Shown here one piece after another: positions 35,239 to 43,969 of a stretch of 64,000 bases of DNA (position 1 is the stretch's first letter; every line of letters starts with the position of its first letter). A program made the position numbers and the translations under genes. Source of the stretch: DASVHS01 sp038244815 (GTDB lineage Bacteria > Acidobacteriota > Thermoanaerobaculia > Gp7-AA8); contig JBBRTB010000010.1 in assembly GCA_038244815.1 (NCBI GenBank), forward strand, positions 62,001-126,000, read 5' to 3'. The notes under the pieces are model-generated. The model searched no databases, was not told the DNA's origin, and worked only from the letters and a program-made list of their open reading frames with translations.

Positions 35239-36059
35239 GTCGCCGGCCGGAATGCGCCGCGCCGGTCGAGTTGGTCCTCCGACACGTGGCGGCCGATGAC
35301 TTCCAGCAGATCGCCATGAACGCCCGGCGGAGCGCCGGCGATGTTGCCGCGCTCGAACCATCGGTCGCCGCCGGAGAAATCGGTGACCACTCCGCCCGCT
35401 TCCCGCACGAGCAGTGATCCGGCCGCCACGTCCCACGGCGCGAGGTGCAGCTCGAAGAAGCCGTCGAAGATGCCGGCGGCGGTGTAGGCCAGGTCGAGCG
35501 CGGCCGAGCCGGCCCGGCGTACACCTTTTGCGATACGAATCACGTCTTCAAAAATATCGCAATATACAGATACATATTGTTGTGCCCTAAAAGGAAATCC
35601 CGTGGCCAGGAAGGCCCCTTCCAGCGTTTGCTGATCGGATACGCGCATGCGGGAGTCGCCGCGGAATGCCCCGGCGCCGCGCTCGGCCGTGAAAAAGAGA
35701 TCGCGCAACGGCTCGTACACGAGAGCGGCCGTGATCTCGCTGCCGGTGCGCAGTCCGATCGAGACCGACCACACTGGAAAGTGCTGCAGATAGTTCGACG
35801 TGCCGTCGAGCGGATCGATGATCCAGGTCCGCTCGCTCTTCTTCGTCGATGCGCCGGTCTCTTCGGCCAGAAACGAGTCCCCCGGCGACAACTCCCGGAT
35901 ACACGACAGGATGGCGCGCTCACTCTCCCGGTCCGCCTCGGAGACCCAGTCGTTGCGCGACTTGATGTCCGCGTCGGCCTTGCCGAGCGTTTCCCAGTGG
36001 TGGAGCAGGACAGCGGCGCCGCGGCGGGCCGCTTCGGTGGCGATCTCGATGTCGTTCAA
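35235..36059 (-). CDS. inositol monophosphatase family protein
   Basis: 274 residues, magnesium-dependent phosphatase (inositol-1-phosphate, histidinol-phosphate or fructose-bisphosphate type). Metal-site motifs are FLAEETG, WIIDPLDGTSNYLQHFPVW and, near the C-terminus, LAPWDVAAGSLLVREAGG. The start is TTG at 36059; no in-frame ATG or GTG is better. Codons 150-175 (about 35535-35605) are strikingly AT-rich compared with the rest of the gene although the protein sequence there (FPFRAQQYVSVYCDIFEDV) remains family-like. Confidence 0.88.
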   Translation of the reverse strand: MNDIEIATEAARRGAAVLLHHWETLGKADADIKSRNDWVSEADRESERAILSCIRELSPGDSFLAEETGASTKKSERTWIIDPLDGTSNYLQHFPVWSVSIGLRTGSEITAALVYEPLRDLFFTAERGAGAFRGDSRMRVSDQQTLEGAFLATGFPFRAQQYVSVYCDIFEDVIRIAKGVRRAGSAALDLAYTAAGIFDGFFELHLAPWDVAAGSLLVREAGGVVTDFSGGDRWFERGNIAGAPPGVHGDLLEVIGRHVSEDQLDRRGAFRPAT

Positions 36060-36068
36060 GCGGCGCCC

Positions 36069-36074
36069 ATTCTA
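36069..36074 (-). promoter_or_regulatory. -10 box candidate for inositol monophosphatase
   Basis: TAGAAT on the minus strand ends nine bases before the TTG start at 36059, just outside the inverted-repeat element. Confidence 0.35.
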
Positions 36075-36076
36075 GA

Positions 36077-36233
36077 GGAGTGTAACGGCAGAATCGGGAC
36101 CAGAAGGCGCAGAGGATCGGCGGCGCGAGCAAGGCGGGCCGACGCAAGAATAGCGGGGGCTATTCTGAGGAGGCGCAACGAAGCTCGCGGCGTTGAGACC
36201 AGCCATGTGGTCCCGATTCTGCCGTTACGCTCC
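36077..36233. repeat. 157-base inverted-repeat element with nested hairpin
   Basis: The outer arms 36077-36102 and 36208-36233 are inverse complements over 26 bases with one mismatch (36081/36229); 36082-36102 and 36208-36228 match perfectly. At the centre AGAATAGC (36147-36154) and GCTATTCT (36159-36166) form a second perfect stem around a G-rich loop. It fills most of the gap between divergent genes and contains no gene. Confidence 0.8.
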
Positions 36234-36312
36234 CCTTGGCCACTCCGAGCGCGCCGGAGGAACCACGAATCCGGGAGCCGGCATTTTGCGATAGCATTCC
36301 GGCACGGTGTCC

Positions 36313-39300
36313 ATGAGAGGGGCGTCCCGGCGCGGCAGCGACGCGTCCGATGTGTCGCTGCAGGATTTTGCGTGGCCTCGTGCCACCCTGGCCACGCTGC
36401 GTCACTCGACCCTTCCCTGGACCGACGCTGGCGCAGTGACGCCTCTGGGCGATCTGCGCAACCTCGGCACTCGTGACCGCTTGTCACTCACCGGGCAGTT
36501 CGCGGCGCACGTTGCCGTCCTGCAGGCCGCGGGCGTCGCCGCCGGCGAATTCGATGCATCCGATTGGGTGGTCGCGCGCAAGAGGGGCGCGGACTGCCGT
36601 CTCGTTCGCGTGACCGTGCGGGCGCCGGACTCCACGCCCTCATCGTTCGAAGGCATTCTGCAGTTCGCCGCCACCATCGATGCACCGGCTCTCGATGTTC
36701 TGGCTCTGTCGTGGACGCGAGCGGAATCGGTCTACGCCGAAGTGCGCCGCCGGCTGCGCAACGATGCCGCTGCCGATCTCAAGTGGCTCCGGCAATCGGC
36801 GTTCGGGGAGATCCTCTGGCCGGGTCCCGAGGCGCTCGGCTCGATGTGGGAGAGCGGAGGCCCGCATGTCGTGGATGACGTGACGGCCTTCCGCGCCTAC
36901 GCTCAACTCGACTCTTCCGTGCAACTCGTCGAGATCGGCACCGAGTTCCCGATCCAGCGCTATGCGGCGCTGGCCTCAGCCGATGCATCGCTTCCCGGCT
37001 CGGCGCTTTCTCCGGCTGCGGTCGCCGACCGCCTGGTGGAGCGGCTGGCTTCGCCGCGGCATGTCGTCATCGTCCACGGCAGGCTCGATGACGATTCCCG
37101 CCGCGTCGTGGACATCCTGCGCAGTGCCCGTGATCCCGGCGTGACTCCGCGGCGATGCCGCCGGATCGTTCTCTCCACGCGGATCGCCGCACAGCGTGCA
37201 CTCGACGATCGATTGAACGCGGTCTCCGCGCCGCAGCAGTGGGTTGCGGACTTCGTGAGCAGTCCCGCCTACGACGCATTCCTCGAACATGGAACGATGC
37301 CGGCCGATGACGGACCCTTGGCGGCAACGCCGGAGCCTCGGCGGTCGTACGTCGGAGTGCTCGCGCTCCTGGGCACGCGCGTTCCCCGGAATCTGGCGCG
37401 CGATTTTCTGGCGCAGTTCCTGTTCGAGCAGCCGCTCGAGGACCTCGTCATCGAAGGAGTGACCTCGCTGGATCCGGAGGCCTTTCTGTTCGCGTCAGAG
37501 GCCGCCCGCGATCTCTGTGCGCGGCACATTCCCGAAGACTCGCGTGGAGCGTTGTGCCGCGCCGCCGCCACGGTCGCCGATCCCATCCGGGCCGGACTGT
37601 TGCTCGTGGAATGCGGCGACGTGAAGGGCGGAGTGGAACGGCTGGAGGCCGTACGCTGGCGGAGTGCAGCGGAAAGCGTGCGGACGCTCGAGACCATCCC
37701 GCGCGCCAGTCTCTCCCCTCGACTTGCCCGGACGCTGGCCTCGGCGTTGATCGATTCCGGCCGTTATGGGGATGCGCGCGACCTCGCTTCGGGCCTCGAG
37801 GGTGACGATGGCGAGCTTCTTCTGGCGAGATGCGATCGACGCACCGGCCAGTACGCCGCCGCGATGTCGAGGCTGGACCGTATCGCCTCTCCGTCGTTTG
37901 ACGCGCAGATCCTGCGCATGGAGCTGCTGCGGCTGTCCGGCCGCGAAGACGAAGCGCGCACGGTTGGCGCGGTCCCGGGTGAGGGCGAGGAAGCGATCCG
38001 GCTGGCATACGAGCAAGCGCTGCTCGATCTGGAGACTTCTGCTCCGCTCGATGGCGGCCACTACTTCGGACAGAGGCTGGAAACGTATCGCGCCCTGCTC
38101 GGGGACGACTTCGAACGGGCCGGGGAACTCGCCGGGCACTCCGTCGCCGCGGCGCGCTGCGCGAGGGAACGGATCGACGCTGAGCTCGATCGTGTCTTCG
38201 CGTCTTTCTCGTCGGGGAGGTGGGACGAGACGCGTGCCATCGCGCTCGAGGCTCTCAGCACCGTCGACGAGGCCCAGGGCGATCGTGCCGCGGCCGGAAT
38301 TCTCTTCACGCTCACGTTCGTCGAGATCGATGACGCCCGATGGTCATCTGCCGCGCAACACATCCGGCGGCTGCGCGACTACTACACACGAATGGGAGAT
38401 GAGCTGCGCTTCGCGGAGATCGATCTCCTTTCCGGCTACTACGAGTTCTCCTGCGCCAGATTCGCGGAGGCACGGCGCATCGCGGAGACGCTTCTGGGCC
38501 GTCGCGATCTGTTGACGCAGGTGCGCGAGGCCGCGGCGCTCATCGTCGATGAGATCGACTGGATCGAACACCGTCACTCTCCGCTGCGGTCGACAGGGCG
38601 CTCGAAAAATCGTGAGCTCGATGAACGACACCGTTTCTTGAAGTCGCGCGGCGAGCTGCCTTTCGATGCGCACACCGCTTCCACTCGTTCGCAGAAGCTG
38701 AAGCTCATGCGCGCCGCGCTGGCCGGCGACGACGCCGATCTCGCGCAGCGGCTGGCCGGAGAGCTGTCGGTGGTCCTTCCCACGGCCAACGCCTCGCGCA
38801 CCACCGCGGACGTGGACATGCTGCGGATGGCCGCGTCCGCCGAGTACCCGTTCCGGGACGGAATCTTTCCGCTCCCCTGGTGCCACGCCACGCGCAACCG
38901 CCTGGGACACTGGTCCCAGGACGGCTCGTGTACGTTCGACGACGCGACGCTCGATCGTCTCGTGGCCTCACCGGAATCGAACTGGCTGTCCATCCCCGAC
39001 CGTGAACTGCTGTTCATCGACGGCTGTGAGAGCTGGCCGGAGCCGTCGCGTGCAGCGATCGCGGCGATCTTCCACACACGTGCAGAGAATCACCGGCTGC
39101 GGCGAGTGGTCGAGCTGGAGCAGTCGCCGCCGGCGGCACGGGCGGAACGCGCGGACGGAATCGTCGGCGAATCCGCGGCCATGCGCGCGGTGTTCACGCT
39201 CATCGAGAAACTAGCCCCTCGGGACGTTCCCGTCTGCGTCCTCGGCGAATCGGGCACCGGCAAAGAGCTCGTCGGCCGGGCCATTCACCGGACATCGCAA

Positions 39301-40113
39301 CGGCGGAGCAAGCCGTTTACGGCCATCAACTGCGCGGCGTTGCCAGAAAACCTCGTCGAGAGCGAGTTGTTCGGCCACACCCGGGGCGCATTCACGGGCG
39401 CGGATCGCGATCGCGCCGGGGTCATCGAGACGACCGACGGCGGGACGCTCTTTCTCGACGAGATCGGCGAGATGCCTCTGGCGGCGCAGGCCAAGCTGCT
39501 GCGCTTCCTGCAGGATGGCGAGTTTCGGCGCGTCGGCGACAGCACGAATCGCACGGCGGACGTGCGCGTCGTCAGCGCCACCAACCGCCAGCTCGAAGCC
39601 GCCGTCGAGGAAGGACGCTTTCGCGAGGACCTCTACTACCGCATCCGCGGTGTCGACGTGGTTCTGCCGCCGTTGCGCGACCGGGCCACGGACATCATGC
39701 TGCTCGCGGAGCACTTCCTGGAGCGCGAGCGTGTCAGGCATCGGGCCGGGCCGCAATCATTCACGAGCGAAGTGGAGGCCCTGCTCCGTGCTTACGCGTG
39801 GCCGGGCAATGTGCGCGAGCTGCAGAACACGGTCCGCGCCGCGCACGCCATGGCCGGCGAAGCCCGCGCCATCGACATCGAGCATCTGCCCGAGCGTATG
39901 CGCAACGTTCGGCCGGCGCGGGCGGAGGCCGGCTCGTATCAGGACGCCGTGGCGCGATTCCGGCGCGACCTGATCGAGAAATCGCTGGCCGAGGTGGCCG
40001 GCAACCAGAATCGCGCCGCGGCGCTGCTCAAGATCTCGCGCCAGGCGCTCGCCTACCAGATTCGCGAGCTCGGAATCATGGTCGGCAAACCGCGGCCCGG
40101 TCCGCGGGTGTGA
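36313..40113 (+). CDS. giant sigma-54-dependent activator with TPR-like and degenerate N-terminal domains
   Basis: 1266 residues. The C-terminal 330 are a normal enhancer-binding protein: Walker A GESGTGKE (978-985), the sigma-54 loop GAFTGA (1025-1030), Walker B LFLDEIGE (from 1046), arginine-finger region YYRIRGVDVVLPPLRDR and a Fis-type helix-turn-helix (NQNRAAALLKISRQALAYQI). The first 930 residues have no response-regulator domain. About 10-130 look like a decayed protein-kinase fold; about 230-300 resemble a STAND-type NTPase (VADRLVERL, HVVIVHGRLDDDSRRVVDIL) whose P-loop is gone; about 400-830 are helical repeats of TPR type; about 840-930 may be GAF-like. GTG at 36307 is an alternative start. 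Target promoters are unknown. Confidence 0.85.
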   Translation: MRGASRRGSDASDVSLQDFAWPRATLATLRHSTLPWTDAGAVTPLGDLRNLGTRDRLSLTGQFAAHVAVLQAAGVAAGEFDASDWVVARKRGADCRLVRVTVRAPDSTPSSFEGILQFAATIDAPALDVLALSWTRAESVYAEVRRRLRNDAAADLKWLRQSAFGEILWPGPEALGSMWESGGPHVVDDVTAFRAYAQLDSSVQLVEIGTEFPIQRYAALASADASLPGSALSPAAVADRLVERLASPRHVVIVHGRLDDDSRRVVDILRSARDPGVTPRRCRRIVLSTRIAAQRALDDRLNAVSAPQQWVADFVSSPAYDAFLEHGTMPADDGPLAATPEPRRSYVGVLALLGTRVPRNLARDFLAQFLFEQPLEDLVIEGVTSLDPEAFLFASEAARDLCARHIPEDSRGALCRAAATVADPIRAGLLLVECGDVKGGVERLEAVRWRSAAESVRTLETIPRASLSPRLARTLASALIDSGRYGDARDLASGLEGDDGELLLARCDRRTGQYAAAMSRLDRIASPSFDAQILRMELLRLSGREDEARTVGAVPGEGEEAIRLAYEQALLDLETSAPLDGGHYFGQRLETYRALLGDDFERAGELAGHSVAAARCARERIDAELDRVFASFSSGRWDETRAIALEALSTVDEAQGDRAAAGILFTLTFVEIDDARWSSAAQHIRRLRDYYTRMGDELRFAEIDLLSGYYEFSCARFAEARRIAETLLGRRDLLTQVREAAALIVDEIDWIEHRHSPLRSTGRSKNRELDERHRFLKSRGELPFDAHTASTRSQKLKLMRAALAGDDADLAQRLAGELSVVLPTANASRTTADVDMLRMAASAEYPFRDGIFPLPWCHATRNRLGHWSQDGSCTFDDATLDRLVASPESNWLSIPDRELLFIDGCESWPEPSRAAIAAIFHTRAENHRLRRVVELEQSPPAARAERADGIVGESAAMRAVFTLIEKLAPRDVPVCVLGESGTGKELVGRAIHRTSQRRSKPFTAINCAALPENLVESELFGHTRGAFTGADRDRAGVIETTDGGTLFLDEIGEMPLAAQAKLLRFLQDGEFRRVGDSTNRTADVRVVSATNRQLEAAVEEGRFREDLYYRIRGVDVVLPPLRDRATDIMLLAEHFLERERVRHRAGPQSFTSEVEALLRAYAWPGNVRELQNTVRAAHAMAGEARAIDIEHLPERMRNVRPARAEAGSYQDAVARFRRDLIEKSLAEVAGNQNRAAALLKISRQALAYQIRELGIMVGKPRPGPRV

Positions 40114-40153
40114 CGAAACCGTAGCGCCCATAGGACGGCTGCAACCGCGACCG

Positions 40154-40159
40154 TAGAAT
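40154..40159 (+). promoter_or_regulatory. -10 box candidate for the retropepsin-like gene
   Basis: TAGAAT ends 12 bases before the ATG at 40172. No Shine-Dalgarno sequence is present and the -35 (TAGGAC at 40131) is weak. Confidence 0.4.
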
Positions 40160-40171
40160 CACAAAACCGCC

Positions 40172-41494
40172 ATGATCGCCTCGAACACACGAAGAGTCGT
40201 GGTCGCGCTCGCACTTTTGACGGCGGCGCGATGCTCACTGTATTCCGATGTGTCCATCGAGCCGCTCACGATCATTCCCACGAAGATCGATCGCGGCGCC
40301 GATCTCAAGGACATGGTGCGCCGCGCCGACTATCTCCGGGCCGTGGCGCTGGCGCCGTCGATCGACGCCCGCGCGCGCCAGTCCCCGGAAGACCTCCTGG
40401 CTCTCGGTCAGGCCGAGCTGGCGGCGAACAGGCTCCCCGCGGCGCGCCAGCACTTTCGCGCGGCCATCGAGAAGACGCCGTTTCACACCACGTACGCCGA
40501 CGCGGCGTGGGGGCTCTCGCAGGCCGAGTACATGGACAACAACTTCGAGACCAGCCTGGAGTGGGCGAAGACCGCCATCGAGCACGGGCTCACCGTGCTG
40601 CAGTGGCATCTCGACTACCTGAAGACTCTCTCCAACGTGGAGGTCTACCGCCACGCCGGCGGTCCGCACTCCGATGAGATCCGGTTGAAAATCGGCAGGC
40701 CGGACGTGCCCCGGATCGAGGTGCGCGTCAACCACGCGCCGGCGACGACGATGGCGGTCATCGACTCCGGCGCGGTGCTCTCGATCATCTCCGAGCGTCT
40801 GGCGGCGGAGATTCCGGTCAGACACCTGCCCGTCTCCCGCGCCACGTTCTACGGTCTGCTCGGCGAGCCCATCAGCGTGCGGTTCGCGCTGCTGGACACG
40901 CTCGACATCGGCGACATGGTCCTGGCCAACGTCCCGGTGGCCATCATGCCCGACGACAAGATGCGATTCCTGGTCACCGGCAAGAAGGAGTTCAAGATCG
41001 ACTTTCTCCTCGGCGCCAATCTTCTCAAGGAGTTCCGCCTGGATTTCGACTTCGACCGCAGCCGGGTGCGATTCACCAGGCTTACATCGGTCGACAAAGC
41101 GCCGGTCGAGGATCAGAACATCTTCTTCGATAACTTCCGCCCGCACGTGCGCGGGACGATCAACAAGCGCGGCTGGTACCTGTTCGTGCTCGACACAGGC
41201 AGCGAAGTCACGTTTCTCAACGAGGCCCAGCTGGCCTCGACGCCGATCAACGTCTTTGCCCCCCGCGTCCACAACGCCACGCTGCAGGGGCTCGGAGGCG
41301 CGAAGAAGCACGGGTCGAAAATCGACGACGTGGAGATCGGCGTCGACCGATGGGCCGGCCGGTTCCGAACGCTGCCTATGTACCTCGGCTCCGATCAGGA
41401 GCGGTCAGTCGGAATCGTCGGTGAGAACTTCCTCAAGAACTTCAAAGTGGTCGTCGACTTCGGCCGGATGCGCGTGGACCTGGCGCGCCGCTGA
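40172..41494 (+). CDS. exported protein with two retropepsin-like aspartic protease domains
   Basis: 440 residues. An N-terminal hydrophobic segment (VVVALALLTAARC) suggests export; the cysteine is not in a good lipobox. Residues about 60-150 are TPR-like. Two aspartyl protease-like domains follow, with active-site-type motifs AVIDSGAVLSIIS (about residue 192) and FVLDTGSEVTFLN (about 337). A flap-type glycine (GLLGEPI, LQGLGGAKK) and a closing LLGANLLKEFRLDFDF or IVGENFLKNFKVVVDF accompany each. Two retropepsin folds in tandem could pair in cis as in pepsin. The first site reads DSG instead of DTG. Its stop abuts the stop of glmU. Confidence 0.8.
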   Translation: MIASNTRRVVVALALLTAARCSLYSDVSIEPLTIIPTKIDRGADLKDMVRRADYLRAVALAPSIDARARQSPEDLLALGQAELAANRLPAARQHFRAAIEKTPFHTTYADAAWGLSQAEYMDNNFETSLEWAKTAIEHGLTVLQWHLDYLKTLSNVEVYRHAGGPHSDEIRLKIGRPDVPRIEVRVNHAPATTMAVIDSGAVLSIISERLAAEIPVRHLPVSRATFYGLLGEPISVRFALLDTLDIGDMVLANVPVAIMPDDKMRFLVTGKKEFKIDFLLGANLLKEFRLDFDFDRSRVRFTRLTSVDKAPVEDQNIFFDNFRPHVRGTINKRGWYLFVLDTGSEVTFLNEAQLASTPINVFAPRVHNATLQGLGGAKKHGSKIDDVEIGVDRWAGRFRTLPMYLGSDQERSVGIVGENFLKNFKVVVDFGRMRVDLARR

Positions 41495-42895
41495 CTACTT
41501 CTTCTTCCGCTCTTCCCTCTTCTTTGCCGCCCACCCCTCGATCGTCTTCTGCGGCACGCGCGTGAGTGCGAGCGCATCGGGAGGGACGTCCTTCGTGATC
41601 GTCGAGCCTGCGCCAACATAGGCGCCATGTCCGATGCGCACCGGCGCCACGAGCTGCGTATCCGAGCCGATGAACACGCCGTCCTCGAGAACGGTCTTGT
41701 GCTTGTTGACCCCGTCGTAGTTGCAGGTGATCGTCCCCGCGCCGATGTTCACATTTCTGCCGACTTCGGCGTCGCCGATGTACGAGAGGTGAGAGGCCTT
41801 GGACCCCTCGCCGAAGACCGTTTTCTTCGTCTCGACGAAGTTGCCGACCTTCACGTGCCTGCCCAGCCTCGTTCCCGGTCGTAGATGCGCGTAAGGCCCG
41901 ACCGCGGCGTCGTCGGCGATCTCGGAGTCTTCGGCCACGGTTCCGGTCTTGACGTGTACGTTGTTGCCGATGGTCGAGTTGATGAGATGCGCGCCCGGCT
42001 CGATGACGCAGCCGCTGCCGATTCTCGTGGTTCCCTCGATCGTCACGAACGGGTAGAGCACCGTGTCATTGCCGATGGTGACGGTCGAATCGATCACCAC
42101 CGTGGCCGGATTCCGGAACGTCACGCCTTCGTTCATCAGACGGGCCACGACGCGGCGCTGGATTTCCGCTTCGACCACGGCCAGGTCGGATCGCGAGTTC
42201 ACGCCCAGAGCTTCGACCGGATCGGCGGCGATGACCGCGCCGACGCGCTGGCCGGACTCCCGCAGAACGGCCAGGAGATCGGTGAGGTAATACTCGCCCT
42301 GTGCGTTGCTGTTGGACAGGTTGCGCAGGTTGTCGAACAGATGCCGGCCGTCGAAGACATAGATCCCTGCATTGACCTCGTCGATCCGCTTTTCCTCGGC
42401 GGTGGCGTCCTTCGCTTCGACGATCTTCTGCACGGCGCCGCTACCATCGCGCACGATGCGGCCGTACATGGCCGGGTCGTCGAGCTTCATCGTGAGCAGC
42501 GTCAGCGCGTTTCCGGCTCGCTCGTGCTCGTCGATGAGACGCTCCAGCGTTTCCAGCCTGGTCAGCGGTACATCGCCCGACAGGACGAGCACCCGCTTCG
42601 ACTCCATGCCGGACGCTTCCAGTGCCCGGGCGGCCTGCAGAACGGCATGTCCGGTTCCGAGCTGCTGCTCCTGAACGGCGAACCGAGCGCGCTCGCCCAC
42701 TCGTTCCTGTACTGCCTGGCGCTGGTAGCCGACGACCATCACCGGCGGCGTGCTGGTGAGATGGCGGGCCAGATCGAGCACGTAGTCGACGACCGGACGG
42801 CCCGCGGCGCGATGAAGGATCTTGATCGTCGACGATTTCATGCGCGTGCCCAACCCGGCCGCGAGGATGATCACTTCGAGATTCTGCCTGCCCAT
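41495..42895 (-). CDS. glmU: bifunctional GlmU: GlcNAc-1-phosphate uridylyltransferase/glucosamine-1-phosphate acetyltransferase
   Basis: Makes UDP-GlcNAc for peptidoglycan and lipopolysaccharide. 466 residues. The N-terminal nucleotidyltransferase has LAAGLGTRMKS with catalytic arginine, and LSGDVPLT and EVNAGIYVF. The C-terminal left-handed beta-helix carries hexapeptide repeats (IGNDTVLYPFVTIEGTTRIG) and the acetyltransferase segments KTVFGEGSKASHLSYIGDA and NYDGVNKHKT. The ATG at 42895 lies two bases after the yvcK stop; a TTG at 42901 is possible. Pairing with yvcK fits a cell-wall precursor unit. Confidence 0.95.
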   Translation of the reverse strand: MGRQNLEVIILAAGLGTRMKSSTIKILHRAAGRPVVDYVLDLARHLTSTPPVMVVGYQRQAVQERVGERARFAVQEQQLGTGHAVLQAARALEASGMESKRVLVLSGDVPLTRLETLERLIDEHERAGNALTLLTMKLDDPAMYGRIVRDGSGAVQKIVEAKDATAEEKRIDEVNAGIYVFDGRHLFDNLRNLSNSNAQGEYYLTDLLAVLRESGQRVGAVIAADPVEALGVNSRSDLAVVEAEIQRRVVARLMNEGVTFRNPATVVIDSTVTIGNDTVLYPFVTIEGTTRIGSGCVIEPGAHLINSTIGNNVHVKTGTVAEDSEIADDAAVGPYAHLRPGTRLGRHVKVGNFVETKKTVFGEGSKASHLSYIGDAEVGRNVNIGAGTITCNYDGVNKHKTVLEDGVFIGSDTQLVAPVRIGHGAYVGAGSTITKDVPPDALALTRVPQKTIEGWAAKKREERKKK

Positions 42896-42897
42896 CT

Positions 42898-43944
42898 TCA
42901 ACCCTCCCCGCGCCGCATCCGCTCCAGCGTGCGGCCGTAGCGGTCGTACAACCGAAAAATCGTCTCGGCGAGCGCCCCGGCGTCGTGGCGCACGAAGTTT
43001 CCCTCTGCAATCACGTCGCCGAAAAACGGCGTCACCCCGAGATCGCGGACCGCATTCACATCGAACTGCACGGGAAACTGGTTCTCCGCCGCATACGTGA
43101 AGAGGATCGTCTCCGACGGCCGGCGGCCGTTGATGATCATCACGTCGACCACCAGTCCGGCGTGCTCGATGATCGCGCTCAGGTGGTCCTCGGCCGAATA
43201 GCCGTCCGTCTCATTGGGCTGCGTCATCACATTGCAGATGTAGACGCGCAGCGCCCTGGCTTTGCGCAGGGCCTCGGCGATCGGCTTGATGGCCAGGTTC
43301 GGCAGCACCGACGTGTACAAGGAGCCCGGGCCGATGATGATCATGTCGGCGGCGGCCAGCGCATCGAGCGCCCGCTGCGGCGGTTCAGCATCCTGCGGGT
43401 CGATCGCGAGGTGGACGATGCGAGCGTGACGTGACTTGTTCGTCGGCTTCTGGCCGATCTCCGATCCGCTGATGGCGACCTCGCCGATGAGCTCGGCGCC
43501 GTCGGCCAGGGTGGCGCGCAGTCGAACGTCGGACAGCGTCGACGGGTAGATCTCACCGCGGATCGCCAGCACTTCCGAGGCCGCCAGCACGGCGTTGTCG
43601 AAGCCGCCGGTGATCTCGGTCATCGCCATCAGCAGCAGATTGCCGAGGGAGTGGCCTTTGAGCGCGGAATCCGTGTCGAAACGGTAGTTGAAGAGTTGCG
43701 AGAGGAGTTGTTCTTCCTCGGCCAGGGCCACGATGCAGTTGCGGATGTCGCCCGGCGGCAGCATGCCGAACTCCTTGCGCAGAACGCCGGAGCTGCCGCC
43801 TTCGTCGGTGACGGTGACGATCGCGCCGAGGTTCGCGATCGACCACGCCCCATCGCCGCCGACGTACTGCTTCAGGCCGCGAAGCAGCGTCGACAGACCG
43901 GTCCCGCCTCCGATGGCTACGATGTTCAGTCCCTGCGGACGCAT
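42898..43944 (-). CDS. yvcK: YvcK/CofD-like protein (gluconeogenesis factor family)
   Basis: 348 residues, Rossmann-like CofD superfamily. Family marks are VAIGGGTGLSTLLRGLK, TVTDEGGSSGVLRKEFGMLPPGD, GHSLGNLLLMA and IGPGSLYTSVLPNL. In other bacteria YvcK binds UDP-GlcNAc and is needed for growth on gluconeogenic carbon and for normal peptidoglycan synthesis; placement directly before glmU, which makes UDP-GlcNAc, fits. Transcription probably starts very close to the ATG. Confidence 0.93.
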   Translation of the reverse strand: MRPQGLNIVAIGGGTGLSTLLRGLKQYVGGDGAWSIANLGAIVTVTDEGGSSGVLRKEFGMLPPGDIRNCIVALAEEEQLLSQLFNYRFDTDSALKGHSLGNLLLMAMTEITGGFDNAVLAASEVLAIRGEIYPSTLSDVRLRATLADGAELIGEVAISGSEIGQKPTNKSRHARIVHLAIDPQDAEPPQRALDALAAADMIIIGPGSLYTSVLPNLAIKPIAEALRKARALRVYICNVMTQPNETDGYSAEDHLSAIIEHAGLVVDVMIINGRRPSETILFTYAAENQFPVQFDVNAVRDLGVTPFFGDVIAEGNFVRHDAGALAETIFRLYDRYGRTLERMRRGEG

Positions 43945-43953
43945 TGGAAGGCG

Positions 43954-43959
43954 ATTCTA
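43954..43959 (-). promoter_or_regulatory. -10 box candidate for yvcK-glmU
   Basis: TAGAAT on the minus strand ends nine bases before the yvcK ATG, in the 25-base gap after the amidotransferase stop. No Shine-Dalgarno sequence is present. Confidence 0.4.
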
Positions 43960-43969
43960 GTGGAACGTC

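Noticed and set aside
36077..36233. Simple transcription terminator.
   Set aside because: It lies between divergent genes, so no transcript is expected to end there, and the arms are 105 bases apart.
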